A stretch of DNA of 5,894 nt. Source: an uncultured Bacteroidales bacterium (GTDB lineage Bacteria > Bacteroidota > Bacteroidia > Bacteroidales > JAUNSR01). The stretch spans positions 1-5,894 of the forward strand of contig CAMTOW010000151.1 in the NCBI GenBank assembly GCA_947074245.1. The letters run 5' to 3'. The position numbers were made by a program, and so were the translations under genes. Of this stretch, positions 1-5,894 are shown piece by piece; within the stretch, counting starts at the first letter, position 1; each line of letters begins with the position of its first letter. The notes under the pieces were generated by a model. It did no database searches, was not told the origin of the DNA, and was given only the letters and a program-made list of their open reading frames with translations.

Positions 1-48
1 CGAGATTCTCCGGAGTGACTGGAGTTCAGACGTGTGCTCTTCCGATCT
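1..48 (+). other. Illumina library adapter (P7/index/Read 2 side), not genomic
   Basis: These bases match, from memory, the standard TruSeq-type indexed adapter. Positions 1-6 (CGAGAT) are the last six bases of the P7 flow-cell sequence. Positions 7-14 (TCTCCGGA) sit where the 8-base i7 index belongs, and its reverse complement TCCGGAGA is, as I recall, TruSeq HT index D702. Positions 15-48 are the 34-base Read 2 primer site, starting GTGACTGGAG and ending CTTCCGATCT. Genomic sequence therefore begins at 49. The segment is an untrimmed read end that survived into the assembly, and it supplies a false start codon for the first gene. Confidence 0.97.
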
Positions 49-49
49 A

Positions 50-1408
50 AAAATACGAGAATACCTTCGTAGCTTTGCTACACATCATAAATTACCGCTA
101 AAAGAAGATGCTGCCGGAAATATCTTAATCTCGAAAGCAGCGACTCCGGGAATGGAGAACCATAAGACATTGGTTCTGCAATCGCACATGGATATGGTTT
201 GTGAGAAAAACAGCGATACCATCCATGACTTTGATAAAGATCCGATCCAGACTTATATCGATGGAGAGTGGGTCAAAGCCAAAGGAACCACTTTGGGCGC
301 TGACAATGGAATCGGGATGGCGGCCGAACTGGCCGTATTGGCTTCGGATGACCTGAAACACGGTCCGGTCGAGTGTCTGTTCACCGTAGACGAAGAAACT
401 GGTCTGACGGGGGCGTTCGCGTTGGAAGAAGGATTCTTCACGGGTAAAACATTGTTGAATCTGGATTCGGAAGATGAAGCGGAAATATTCATCGGTTGCG
501 CGGGCGGTATCGACACGACTGCCAAGTTCTCGTACGAACTAGAGCCGGCTCCGAAAGAACGATTCTACTTCAAAGTCGAGGTCAAAAATCTGAAAGGCGG
601 TCACTCCGGCGGTGATATTCACGAAGGACGAGGAAATGCCAATAAAATCCTGGCTCGTTTCTTCTATAAGACATTCCTACGCATGGACATGGACCTTTGC
701 GAAATCGACGGTGGAAACCTGAGAAACGCCATTCCACGCGAAGCTTGGGCCATCGCCGCTATCCCTCAGAAATTCAAAGAGGAACTTCGTGCGGAAATGA
801 ACATCTTCATCGCAGATATGGAAAATGAGTTCGCTTCGATCGAACCGGATATGAAAATTACGCTTACATCGGTAGACACGCCGAAACACGTAATCGGAGG
901 CGCAACCGGAATCAACCTGTTCTGCGCACTTCAGGGTTGTCCTCACGGTGTCATCACGATGAGTCATGATATGCCGGGACTGGTAGAGACATCTACGAAT
1001 TTGGCTTCCGTAAAAATGGTAGGTGACGAAATCATTGTGACGACCAGCCAACGAAGCTCAATCGAATCGGCTAAATACGATATCGCCAATACGGTAGAAA
1101 GTATCTTCACGCTGGCTGCTGCATGGGTAACCCATGGCGACGGCTATCCGGGATGGAAACCGAACATGAATTCGGAAATCATGAAAACGGCCGTTAAAAC
1201 CTACGAAGACCTTTATGGCATCACACCGGCTATCAAAGCCATCCATGCAGGTTTGGAGTGCGGTCTGTTCCTGAAAAAATATCCGGGACTGGATATGATC
1301 TCTTTCGGTCCGACGATGCGCGGAGTTCACTCTCCGGATGAAAAACTGAATATTCCGGCGGTTGAAAAATTCTGGAAACATTTGGTAGCCATTCTTGAAA
1401 ACGCTTAA
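50..1408 (+). CDS. pepD: Aminoacyl-histidine dipeptidase (cytosol non-specific dipeptidase), 5'-truncated
   Basis: Di-zinc peptidase of the M20 family that hydrolyses dipeptides, including Xaa-His such as carnosine-type substrates, in the cytosol. Similarity to E. coli PepD as I remember it runs the whole length. Counting from the apparent GTG at 32, the metal and catalytic residues are all present: H52 and D54 in QSHMDMV, bridging D91 in LGADNGIG, general base E121 and ligand E122 in VDEETG, D145 in NLDSED, and H433 in GVHSPDE. The conserved GGHSGGDIH opens the lid/dimerisation domain. The first six residues of that reading (MCSSDL) come from the adapter, apart from the last base of the Leu codon. 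Real coding sequence begins around codon 50-52, which aligns near E. coli residue 31, so about 30 residues and the true start are missing. The 452 genomic residues plus those 30 give the usual length of about 480. No frameshift is seen. A terminator follows 25 bases after the stop. Confidence 0.96.
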   Translation, partial: KIREYLRSFATHHKLPLKEDAAGNILISKAATPGMENHKTLVLQSHMDMVCEKNSDTIHDFDKDPIQTYIDGEWVKAKGTTLGADNGIGMAAELAVLASDDLKHGPVECLFTVDEETGLTGAFALEEGFFTGKTLLNLDSEDEAEIFIGCAGGIDTTAKFSYELEPAPKERFYFKVEVKNLKGGHSGGDIHEGRGNANKILARFFYKTFLRMDMDLCEIDGGNLRNAIPREAWAIAAIPQKFKEELRAEMNIFIADMENEFASIEPDMKITLTSVDTPKHVIGGATGINLFCALQGCPHGVITMSHDMPGLVETSTNLASVKMVGDEIIVTTSQRSSIESAKYDIANTVESIFTLAAAWVTHGDGYPGWKPNMNSEIMKTAVKTYEDLYGITPAIKAIHAGLECGLFLKKYPGLDMISFGPTMRGVHSPDEKLNIPAVEKFWKHLVAILENA

Positions 1409-1419
1409 TCAATTGATTA
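1406..1419. repeat. 14-bp perfect palindrome over the pepD stop codon
   Basis: TAATCAATTGATTA reads the same on both strands, and its first three bases are the pepD stop codon. It overlaps a second inverted repeat, ATTGAT (1412-1417) with ATCAAT (1423-1428). As RNA it would make only a weak 5-bp stem. It is AT-rich and may be chance. No role is claimed. Confidence 0.5.
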
Positions 1420-1433
1420 GATATCAATCTTTT

Positions 1434-1468
1434 AAAAGCTGTCTTATTGAATAAGACAGCTTTTTTTT
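1434..1468 (+). terminator. Rho-independent terminator of pepD
   Basis: A perfect 10-bp stem, GCTGTCTTAT (1438-1447) with ATAAGACAGC (1451-1460), closes a TGA loop. It is extended by four A's (1434-1437) pairing with the first four of eight T's (1461-1468), making a 14-bp stem that runs into the T tract. It lies 25 bases after the pepD stop. The T tract is on the + strand side and there is no equal tract on the other side, so it should mainly stop pepD transcription and isolate the ClC gene. Confidence 0.93.
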
Positions 1469-1625
1469 ATCTATTAAAATGAAATACCCCGGTTGAATTC
1501 ATTCTTCATTCATTAAAAACGAGAATAAAACGGATGGATTCTACGCTCTACAACTGTATTTTTTATCCATTGGATGAGCCTTTTTATTTTTTAAATGTTT
1601 ATAAATACAAAAGGTTACGAAACAA
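1469..1625. other. AT-rich intergenic region upstream of the ClC gene
   Basis: These 157 bases lie between the pepD terminator and the ClC start and should hold the ClC promoter. I find no confident Bacteroidota promoter (TTTG at -33, TAnnTTTG at -7). T-rich TATTTTTT runs at 1557-1564 and 1585-1592 are only loose matches to the -7 element, and neither has a TTTG at the right distance. A tandem TTCATTC TTCATTC lies near 1497-1511, and an 11-base inverted repeat ATCCA-T-TGGAT lies at 1565-1575. AAGG at 1611-1614 precedes the ATG by 11 bases and is a weak ribosome-binding candidate in an A-rich leader. No small gene is visible. Confidence 0.5.
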
Positions 1626-3176
1626 ATGCGAATCGACTGGAAAAAAATACTCAACAAACGCGACATCAAATGTTACCATGCCTGCGTTTGGGTAGGCATA
1701 GCGACCGGATTGATCAGTCTGCTGTTCCGATATATCATCCTGCAATTAACTGAACTGAGGACAGACTTCTTCTCTTCCGAATTACCTCCGATTCTGAAAA
1801 TCGTCATCATGGCGCCCATTCTGTGGTTACTCTTTTTGGGAATCAACCACATGATCAAAAATTATTATATGGTGGGTGGTAACGGTGCAGAACAAAGCAA
1901 AGCCATGATCAACGGACGCATCGAGGGATTTCATCCGCTGAAGAATCTTTGGCTGAAATTCACCGGCTGCTGTATGGCATTAGGCAGCGGTATGGCATTG
2001 GGGCACGAAGGTCCTTCGATTCAGTTCGGGGGAAGCATCGGCGTGTTGTTCACGAAATGGTTTCGAATCGAACCGGGACGACAAATGTTCCTGATCTCAG
2101 CAGGAACCGCTTCGGGTATCGCAGCAGCGCTTAATTCGCCCCTTGGAGGAAGCGTATTCATCATCGAATCTTTACAGAAAGTAAATAATTACCGAACGGC
2201 GGTATATGCGCTTGCGGGCGGACTCACGGGAGGATTGCTCGCAGCCGTATTGATGCCGAACCATGCTTATCTGAAGATTCCGATCATCCGTCCGGACGTT
2301 CCCGATCTGACTTTGTTCACGATATTCATCATCATGGCGGCTTATATGTCGACGCTCGGTTTTCTATTCACCCGACTCGTTATTTTTTTAAGTAAAAGAT
2401 TCCGTATGGGCTATCTGGGAGAACAGACCCGACTTGCTTTCTTGGCGATCGGGATGTGTATGATCGGAAGCCAGCTTCCCTCCTTTCTGGGCAACGGACA
2501 ACCGTTTATGATATCGCAAGCCATGACAGGAACGTCAGATTTGATTTATCTGGGGTTACTGTTGGCCTTATTCTTCGTTTTCATCGCGCTTTGTGAGGGA
2601 ACACTCTTTCCGGGCGGAGCATTCCTCCCGTTGATGACGTTGGGCGGTTTCTCGGGACGTTTCTTCGGAGGAATACTCGTTGCCGCTGGATACGCCACAC
2701 CGGAAAACCTGCCCTATTTCATGTTTATCGGCATGAGCAGCGCTTATGTGATCATCATGCGAAATCCGTTTTCGTCATTCCTTCTGGTCATGGAGATGAC
2801 CGGACGTTACACGATACTTCTGCCTTCGCTCTGCGTAGGAATCATGGGGTATGTCCTCATCTCGGCGACACGAGCCGAATCTTTAGGGTCCTATCCCTAT
2901 AAACAGTTGTTGAAACGATTCGATACCCTATCCAATACCCATCTGAATTTCAACACGGAGGTGATGCCATTCTCCTATTTTGAAGGAAAAACGTCCGATA
3001 CGATCAAATTGCCCGAAGGATGCGTACTCCATCAGATTGTCCGGGACAACCATCCGATGAAATTAGCGGGCGACATATATCTCCAAGAGGGAGATCAGCT
3101 TGAGTTTCATATTCAAAGTACCGATATCGAGAAAATCTATCAGGCGCTCATCTCCTTATCTACCGATCCGAGGTAA
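1626..3176 (+). CDS. ClC-family chloride channel/antiporter with C-terminal RCK_C-like domain
   Basis: Inner-membrane anion transporter of the ClC family, 516 residues. The membrane part (about 15-415) has the family signatures. GHEGP at 126-130 carries the gating glutamate E128 (E. coli E148). GGAFLP at 330-335 carries the anion-site Phe F333 (F357). Y425 in SYPYKQLL fits the central Tyr (Y445). Two key positions differ. The GSGIP loop reads GGNGAEQ at 84-90, so Asn86 replaces the selectivity Ser107. FIIES at 178-182 puts Ser182 where the antiporter internal glutamate E203 stands. Keeping the gating Glu but not the internal one leaves channel versus antiporter, and the preferred anion, undecided. 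Residues about 450-510 look like an RCK_C/TrkA_C domain (EGKTSDTIKLPEGCVL, later LQEGDQLEF), a cytosolic ligand-binding or dimerisation module of K+ transport regulators. The ATG at 1626 gives a short basic N-terminus before the first helix. The gene lies after a terminator and so probably has its own promoter. Confidence 0.93.
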   Translation: MRIDWKKILNKRDIKCYHACVWVGIATGLISLLFRYIILQLTELRTDFFSSELPPILKIVIMAPILWLLFLGINHMIKNYYMVGGNGAEQSKAMINGRIEGFHPLKNLWLKFTGCCMALGSGMALGHEGPSIQFGGSIGVLFTKWFRIEPGRQMFLISAGTASGIAAALNSPLGGSVFIIESLQKVNNYRTAVYALAGGLTGGLLAAVLMPNHAYLKIPIIRPDVPDLTLFTIFIIMAAYMSTLGFLFTRLVIFLSKRFRMGYLGEQTRLAFLAIGMCMIGSQLPSFLGNGQPFMISQAMTGTSDLIYLGLLLALFFVFIALCEGTLFPGGAFLPLMTLGGFSGRFFGGILVAAGYATPENLPYFMFIGMSSAYVIIMRNPFSSFLLVMEMTGRYTILLPSLCVGIMGYVLISATRAESLGSYPYKQLLKRFDTLSNTHLNFNTEVMPFSYFEGKTSDTIKLPEGCVLHQIVRDNHPMKLAGDIYLQEGDQLEFHIQSTDIEKIYQALISLSTDPR

Positions 3177-3178
3177 AA

Positions 3179-3237
3179 ACGCAACGATCGCAATGGAACG
3201 GTTCTTTTTACGAACAATCGCAATAAAGGAACCCGTT
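3179..3237 (+). repeat. Imperfect tandem direct repeat in the ClC-lipoprotein spacer
   Basis: Two copies of a roughly 25-28 base unit. Copy 1 (3179-3203) contains ATCGCAAT (3187-3194) directly followed by GGAACGGTT. Copy 2 (3210-3237) contains ATCGCAAT (3217-3224), then AAA, then GGAACCCGTT. Both begin with ACG plus a CAAC/AAC segment. The ATCGCAAT cores are exactly 30 bases apart, about three helical turns. The pair is bracketed by a 9-base inverted repeat, AAAACGCAA (3176-3184) with TTGCGTTTT (3238-3246). It occupies nearly all of the 76-base gap before the lipoprotein start. It could be a regulator-binding site or a chance duplication; no known operator is recognised. Confidence 0.6.
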
Positions 3238-3252
3238 TTGCGTTTTATCTGC

Positions 3253-4683
3253 ATGAAAAAAAGTTTTTTTATACTCACTACCTTTCTGATGATTCTCTCC
3301 GGATTCATTTCCGGATGTTCGGATGATAACTTCACGACAAACCCATCCCATCAGCTTTCATTCTCGGCAGACACCTTACGCTTCGATACGGTGTTTACCA
3401 CGCTGAGTTCGGCTACCGCGCGCTTGATGGTTTACAACACGAACAATAAAAACCTAAATATCAACACGATCACATTGAAGAACAGTGGTTCTTCGGGATT
3501 CCGCGTCAACGTGGACGGTATGATGGGATCGCGCTTTGAGCAGATTGAAATCGATAAAAAAGACTCGCTTTACATATTCGTCGAGGTTACCCTCGATCCG
3601 ACCGATCATGACCTTCCGGTTCGCAAAGAGGATATTCTTCAATTCGAATACAACGGAGTGATTCAACAGATCATCCTCGAAGCGTACGGACAAGACGCGA
3701 TCTTCTGGCGAGGCAAATGTATCGAATCCGACACGACCCTCTCGGCGGATAAACCGTTCGTCGTTTACGACAGTTTGGTCGTTCGGCCGAACGTACGCCT
3801 GCGTATAGATGCGGGAACACGTCTTTTCTTTCATGATAAAGCGCAACTGATCGTCGAAGGCAGTATCGCTGCGAACGGCGAGGCGGGCAATCCGGTTGTT
3901 ATGCGCGGTAACCGAATGGATAAACTCTTTCCGAATCTGGCTTATGATCAGATCCCGGGTCAGTGGGGAGGTATCCGATTCAGCGCGGAGAGTTACGACA
4001 ATCGTTTCACACATGCCGAAATCCGAAATACATCCTGGGGAATCCGATTCGATTCGGCATCGATCGATCGAAACAAAGCGACTTTCGAATATTGCAAAAT
4101 TCAGAATTCGAAAGACAATCTGCTTTATGCGGAATCCTCTCAGATCCGGGCCTCTAATTGTGAGTTTACCAATTCGGCCGGAGCTTTACTTCACCTCGTG
4201 GGAGGATCTTATGAATTCACTCATTGCACCCTGACCAATTTATACAGTTTCGGTATGGTTCAGGACAACGCGATCCATTTGAGCAATTATAAATCGGACG
4301 AAGCTTGGAATCCGATCGAAATGCCATTGACCAAAGCCGATTTCAACAACTGTATCGTCTGGGGAAAACGCTCGCTTGAAATCAATCTGGATCAAGTATC
4401 AGAGCATCAGTATCCCGATACGCCTTTCCATCATCACTTCAATCATTGTCTGCTTAAAGCGGCAGGTGAAGATGATGAGAATTTCAGCAATACGATTTGG
4501 AATGAAGACCCACTGTTCCTTGCCGTGGGAGAGGATTATATCTACGATTTTAGAATTGATTCGCTTTCTCCGGCTCGACAGAAAGGCAATCCGACCTATT
4601 CGAACTCCTATCCGATCGACCTGGCAGGCAATCCGCGTATTGGTACTCCCGATATCGGAGCGTATCAATGGGTTGAAAATTAA
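3253..4683 (+). CDS. Surface/outer-membrane lipoprotein: Ig-like domain plus right-handed beta-helix
   Basis: A 476-residue exported protein of unknown substrate. The start at 3253 is chosen because it opens a classic lipoprotein signal: MKKSFF, a hydrophobic run, then lipobox ISGC with the acylated Cys at 22. A longer in-frame reading from a TTG at 3100 would bury this signal and overlap ClC. After the Cys come Ser-Asp-Asp, like the Bacteroidetes lipoprotein export signal, so surface display is likely. Residues about 35-147 look like a beta-rich Ig/ASPM-type domain (LSFSADTLRFDTVFTT, LRFDTVF). Residues about 150-400 form a parallel beta-helix with coil motifs such as THAEIRN, EYCKIQN, SNCEFTN and THCTLTN; Cys 281, 303 and 325 are spaced exactly 22 apart. 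The C-terminus ends LAGNPRIGTPDIGAYQW, the typical closing segment of such Bacteroidales proteins. Beta-helices often bind or cleave polysaccharide, but no catalytic set is identifiable here, so enzyme, adhesin or scaffold all remain possible. Confidence 0.88.
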   Translation: MKKSFFILTTFLMILSGFISGCSDDNFTTNPSHQLSFSADTLRFDTVFTTLSSATARLMVYNTNNKNLNINTITLKNSGSSGFRVNVDGMMGSRFEQIEIDKKDSLYIFVEVTLDPTDHDLPVRKEDILQFEYNGVIQQIILEAYGQDAIFWRGKCIESDTTLSADKPFVVYDSLVVRPNVRLRIDAGTRLFFHDKAQLIVEGSIAANGEAGNPVVMRGNRMDKLFPNLAYDQIPGQWGGIRFSAESYDNRFTHAEIRNTSWGIRFDSASIDRNKATFEYCKIQNSKDNLLYAESSQIRASNCEFTNSAGALLHLVGGSYEFTHCTLTNLYSFGMVQDNAIHLSNYKSDEAWNPIEMPLTKADFNNCIVWGKRSLEINLDQVSEHQYPDTPFHHHFNHCLLKAAGEDDENFSNTIWNEDPLFLAVGEDYIYDFRIDSLSPARQKGNPTYSNSYPIDLAGNPRIGTPDIGAYQWVEN

Positions 4684-4701
4684 TCTTTTTTTACTTTTCA
4701 A

Positions 4702-4765
4702 AAACAGGAACTCCCACCAGCTTGTTATCTAACAAAAACAACGAGCTGATGGGAGTTTTCTGTTT
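4702..4765 (+). terminator. Long inverted repeat after the lipoprotein gene: terminator or leader hairpin
   Basis: The 18-base arms 4709-4726 and 4740-4757 pair with one C-A mismatch (4717/4749) and one T-G wobble (4723/4743) around a 13-base A-rich loop. Beyond a small internal loop (4708 against 4758-4759), AAACAG (4702-4707) also pairs with CTGTTT (4760-4765). The stem base reads GGGAGTT, then TTCTGTTTC, a moderate T-rich tail. It starts 18 bases after the lipoprotein stop and could terminate that transcript. However, the start codon of the next gene (4749-4751) is inside its 3' arm, so it could instead be an attenuator or a translation-blocking hairpin. Confidence 0.75.
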
Positions 4766-5858
4766 CAATCGATTCTATGTATTCTTACTCGTTTGCGTTT
4801 CGATTCTTTCGGAAAATGCAAACGCATCCTGGAGCGATCCTCAAACGGCGCTTCCGGGAAGTACGAAGATCCGGTCTTCCGACGAGGAGGAAGTTCGTCT
4901 GCGTGTCGTATTCTGGAATGTAGAGAATCTGTTCGACTGCAAAGACGACACGCTTCGGCAAGATGACGAGTTTCTTCCGCAAGGCTCGCGTCACTGGAGT
5001 TTCTATCGCTATCGCCAGAAACTGATCAATACCGCCAAGGTGCTGATCGCCGCAGGAGAAGGAGAGATCCCCGTACTCATCGGGCTATGTGAAGTTGAGA
5101 ATGACAGCGTCTTGAACGATCTGTTACGACTGACCCCTCTCAAACAATTCGGATATCGTCACCTGATCACGACTTCACCCGATCCGCGCGGCATCAATGT
5201 CGCTTTACTCTACAAGCGCGATCGTTTCAAACCCATCGCCAGAACCGATCATCGCGTGGCGTTACCGTCCCGATACCGTCCGACCCGCGATATCCTGCAT
5301 GTAGCCGGATTGATTCCGGGAGGCGACACGCTCGATGTTTTCGTCTGTCACCTTCCATCCCGATCGGGCGGTGAAGCTGAAACCCGAATAGCGCGTATGA
5401 CTGTCGCCGAACAATTGAAGCAAGCAATCGACAGTACGAATCAGGTACGGACGAAGTCGAACATCCTGATTTGCGGAGACATGAACGACTATCCATCTAC
5501 AAGTTGCATTTCCACTTTAGAGGCAAATCATCCCAATGTTGATAACCAGAAGAACGACTCCACTACCCGACCTTTGTTCAATCTGATGATCCCGTTGCAG
5601 AAAAACGGAAAAGGAACGCACAAATACAATGGCAAATGGGGATATCTGGATCATTTCGTCGTAAACGGAGCCCTGTGTGACCGCTCCGATTATCCATTCG
5701 TAGAGAACGTACGAGAATTCTCTCTTCCCTTTTTATTGACCGAAGATACCAAACACGGAGGGGATCGCCCTTTACGCACCTATCATGGCTATCGCTACGA
5801 AGGCGGATATAGCGACCATCTACCGATCCTTCTCGATCTGGTCGTACCCCCTCGGTAA
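4749..5858 (+). CDS. Secreted endonuclease/exonuclease/phosphatase (EEP) superfamily protein
   Basis: A metal-dependent phosphodiesterase of the DNase I/exonuclease III fold, 369 residues. All family motifs are in order: WNVENLFD (56-63), metal-binding Glu in GLCEVEN (E115), RGINVALLY (147-155), VCHLPSRSGG with H201, GDMNDYPS with D244 and N246, YLDHF with D301, and the C-terminal SDH triad with D356 and H357. The catalytic set looks intact. The ATG at 4749 starts a signal peptide (MGVFCFNR, hydrophobic FYVFLLVCVSIL, then ENANA before SW at 26/27), so the enzyme should act in the periplasm or outside. The Cys in LLVCV is not a lipobox. A TTG at 4722 would add nine polar residues and is less likely; no later start keeps the signal. 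It lies 65 bases after the beta-helix gene. The substrate could be nucleic acid, nucleotide or another phosphodiester, and the motifs do not decide. Confidence 0.92.
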   Translation: MGVFCFNRFYVFLLVCVSILSENANASWSDPQTALPGSTKIRSSDEEEVRLRVVFWNVENLFDCKDDTLRQDDEFLPQGSRHWSFYRYRQKLINTAKVLIAAGEGEIPVLIGLCEVENDSVLNDLLRLTPLKQFGYRHLITTSPDPRGINVALLYKRDRFKPIARTDHRVALPSRYRPTRDILHVAGLIPGGDTLDVFVCHLPSRSGGEAETRIARMTVAEQLKQAIDSTNQVRTKSNILICGDMNDYPSTSCISTLEANHPNVDNQKNDSTTRPLFNLMIPLQKNGKGTHKYNGKWGYLDHFVVNGALCDRSDYPFVENVREFSLPFLLTEDTKHGGDRPLRTYHGYRYEGGYSDHLPILLDLVVPPR

Positions 5859-5894
5859 GAGGATACTTTCCGACCGAATCGACACCCGATAAAA
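5859..5894. other. 3' window end, nothing recognised
   Basis: These 36 bases after the EEP stop contain no hairpin with a T tract and no start of a new reading frame that I can support. Whether the EEP transcript ends here or continues cannot be seen. Confidence 0.5.

Noticed and set aside
32..49. GTG start and N-terminus MCSSDL for pepD
   Set aside because: The GTG and nearly all of these codons are inside the sequencing adapter, so they are not genomic coding sequence.
3195..3209. GGAACGGTTCTTTTT as a terminator after the ClC gene
   Set aside because: The inverted repeat GAAC-G-GTTC leaves a one-base loop, or only three pairs with a normal loop, too weak for termination despite the T run.
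3100..3252. 51-residue N-terminal extension of the lipoprotein from a TTG at 3100, or an intermediate ATG at 3193
   Set aside because: Both place a basic, non-signal segment ahead of a clear lipoprotein signal starting at 3253, and the longer one overlaps the ClC coding region by 77 bases.
3454..4014. 186-codon reading frame on the minus strand
   Set aside because: It is antisense to the beta-helix gene, its product resembles no family I recognise, and the plus-strand frame has clear signal and domain evidence. It is a shadow frame.
4055..4075. GATC/CGAT-rich run inside the lipoprotein gene as a possible site cluster
   Set aside because: It is a short in-frame run encoding Ser-Ile-Asp-Arg, explained by the many Asp, Ile and Arg codons in this protein.
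4722..4748. TTG start at 4722 for the EEP gene
   Set aside because: It adds nine polar residues before the signal peptide and uses a rarer start; the ATG at 4749 gives a normal signal peptide.
49..5894. A CRISPR array, insertion sequence, defence island or retron-like system
   Set aside because: No regularly spaced repeats, transposase, reverse transcriptase or defence-type protein is visible; all four genes fall into recognisable families or folds.

Overview
The window is about 5.9 kb at a contig end and carries four same-strand genes. Everything points to a Bacteroidota genome, most likely Bacteroidales: the lipoprotein has a Cys-Ser-Asp-Asp start like the surface-export signal of that phylum, translation starts lack strong Shine-Dalgarno sequences, and there is an exported endonuclease/exonuclease/phosphatase (EEP) protein and a ClC-type transporter of non-proteobacterial type. 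Genus cannot be fixed from the sequence. The first 48 bases are not genomic. They are the P7 side of an Illumina library adapter, including an 8-base index, left on the contig.

Layout: (1) 1-48, adapter. (2) 50-1408, pepD, a di-zinc M20-family aminoacyl-histidine dipeptidase. It is truncated: about 30 N-terminal residues lie beyond the contig end, and the apparent GTG start lies inside the adapter. A strong intrinsic terminator follows (1434-1468). (3) 1469-1625, a 157-base AT-rich intergenic region. (4) 1626-3176, a ClC-family anion channel/antiporter with a C-terminal RCK_C (TrkA_C)-like domain and altered selectivity and proton-pathway residues. (5) 3177-3252, a spacer holding an imperfect tandem repeat. 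(6) 3253-4683, an outer-membrane lipoprotein with an Ig-like domain followed by a right-handed beta-helix. (7) 4684-4748, a spacer with a long inverted repeat. (8) 4749-5858, a secreted EEP-superfamily phosphodiesterase/nuclease whose best start codon lies inside the 3' arm of that inverted repeat. (9) 5859-5894, no feature seen.

The dipeptidase is cytosolic housekeeping and is separated from the rest by its terminator. The ClC, beta-helix and EEP genes could be read from one promoter upstream of the ClC gene, because no convincing terminator separates ClC from the lipoprotein gene. The last two genes both encode exported proteins and look like a cell-envelope pair, but nothing in the sequence names their substrate. 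I see no CRISPR, mobile element, tRNA, rRNA or obvious new defence system. The points most worth checking are the adapter artefact, the hairpin that buries the EEP start codon, and the unusual ClC residues.
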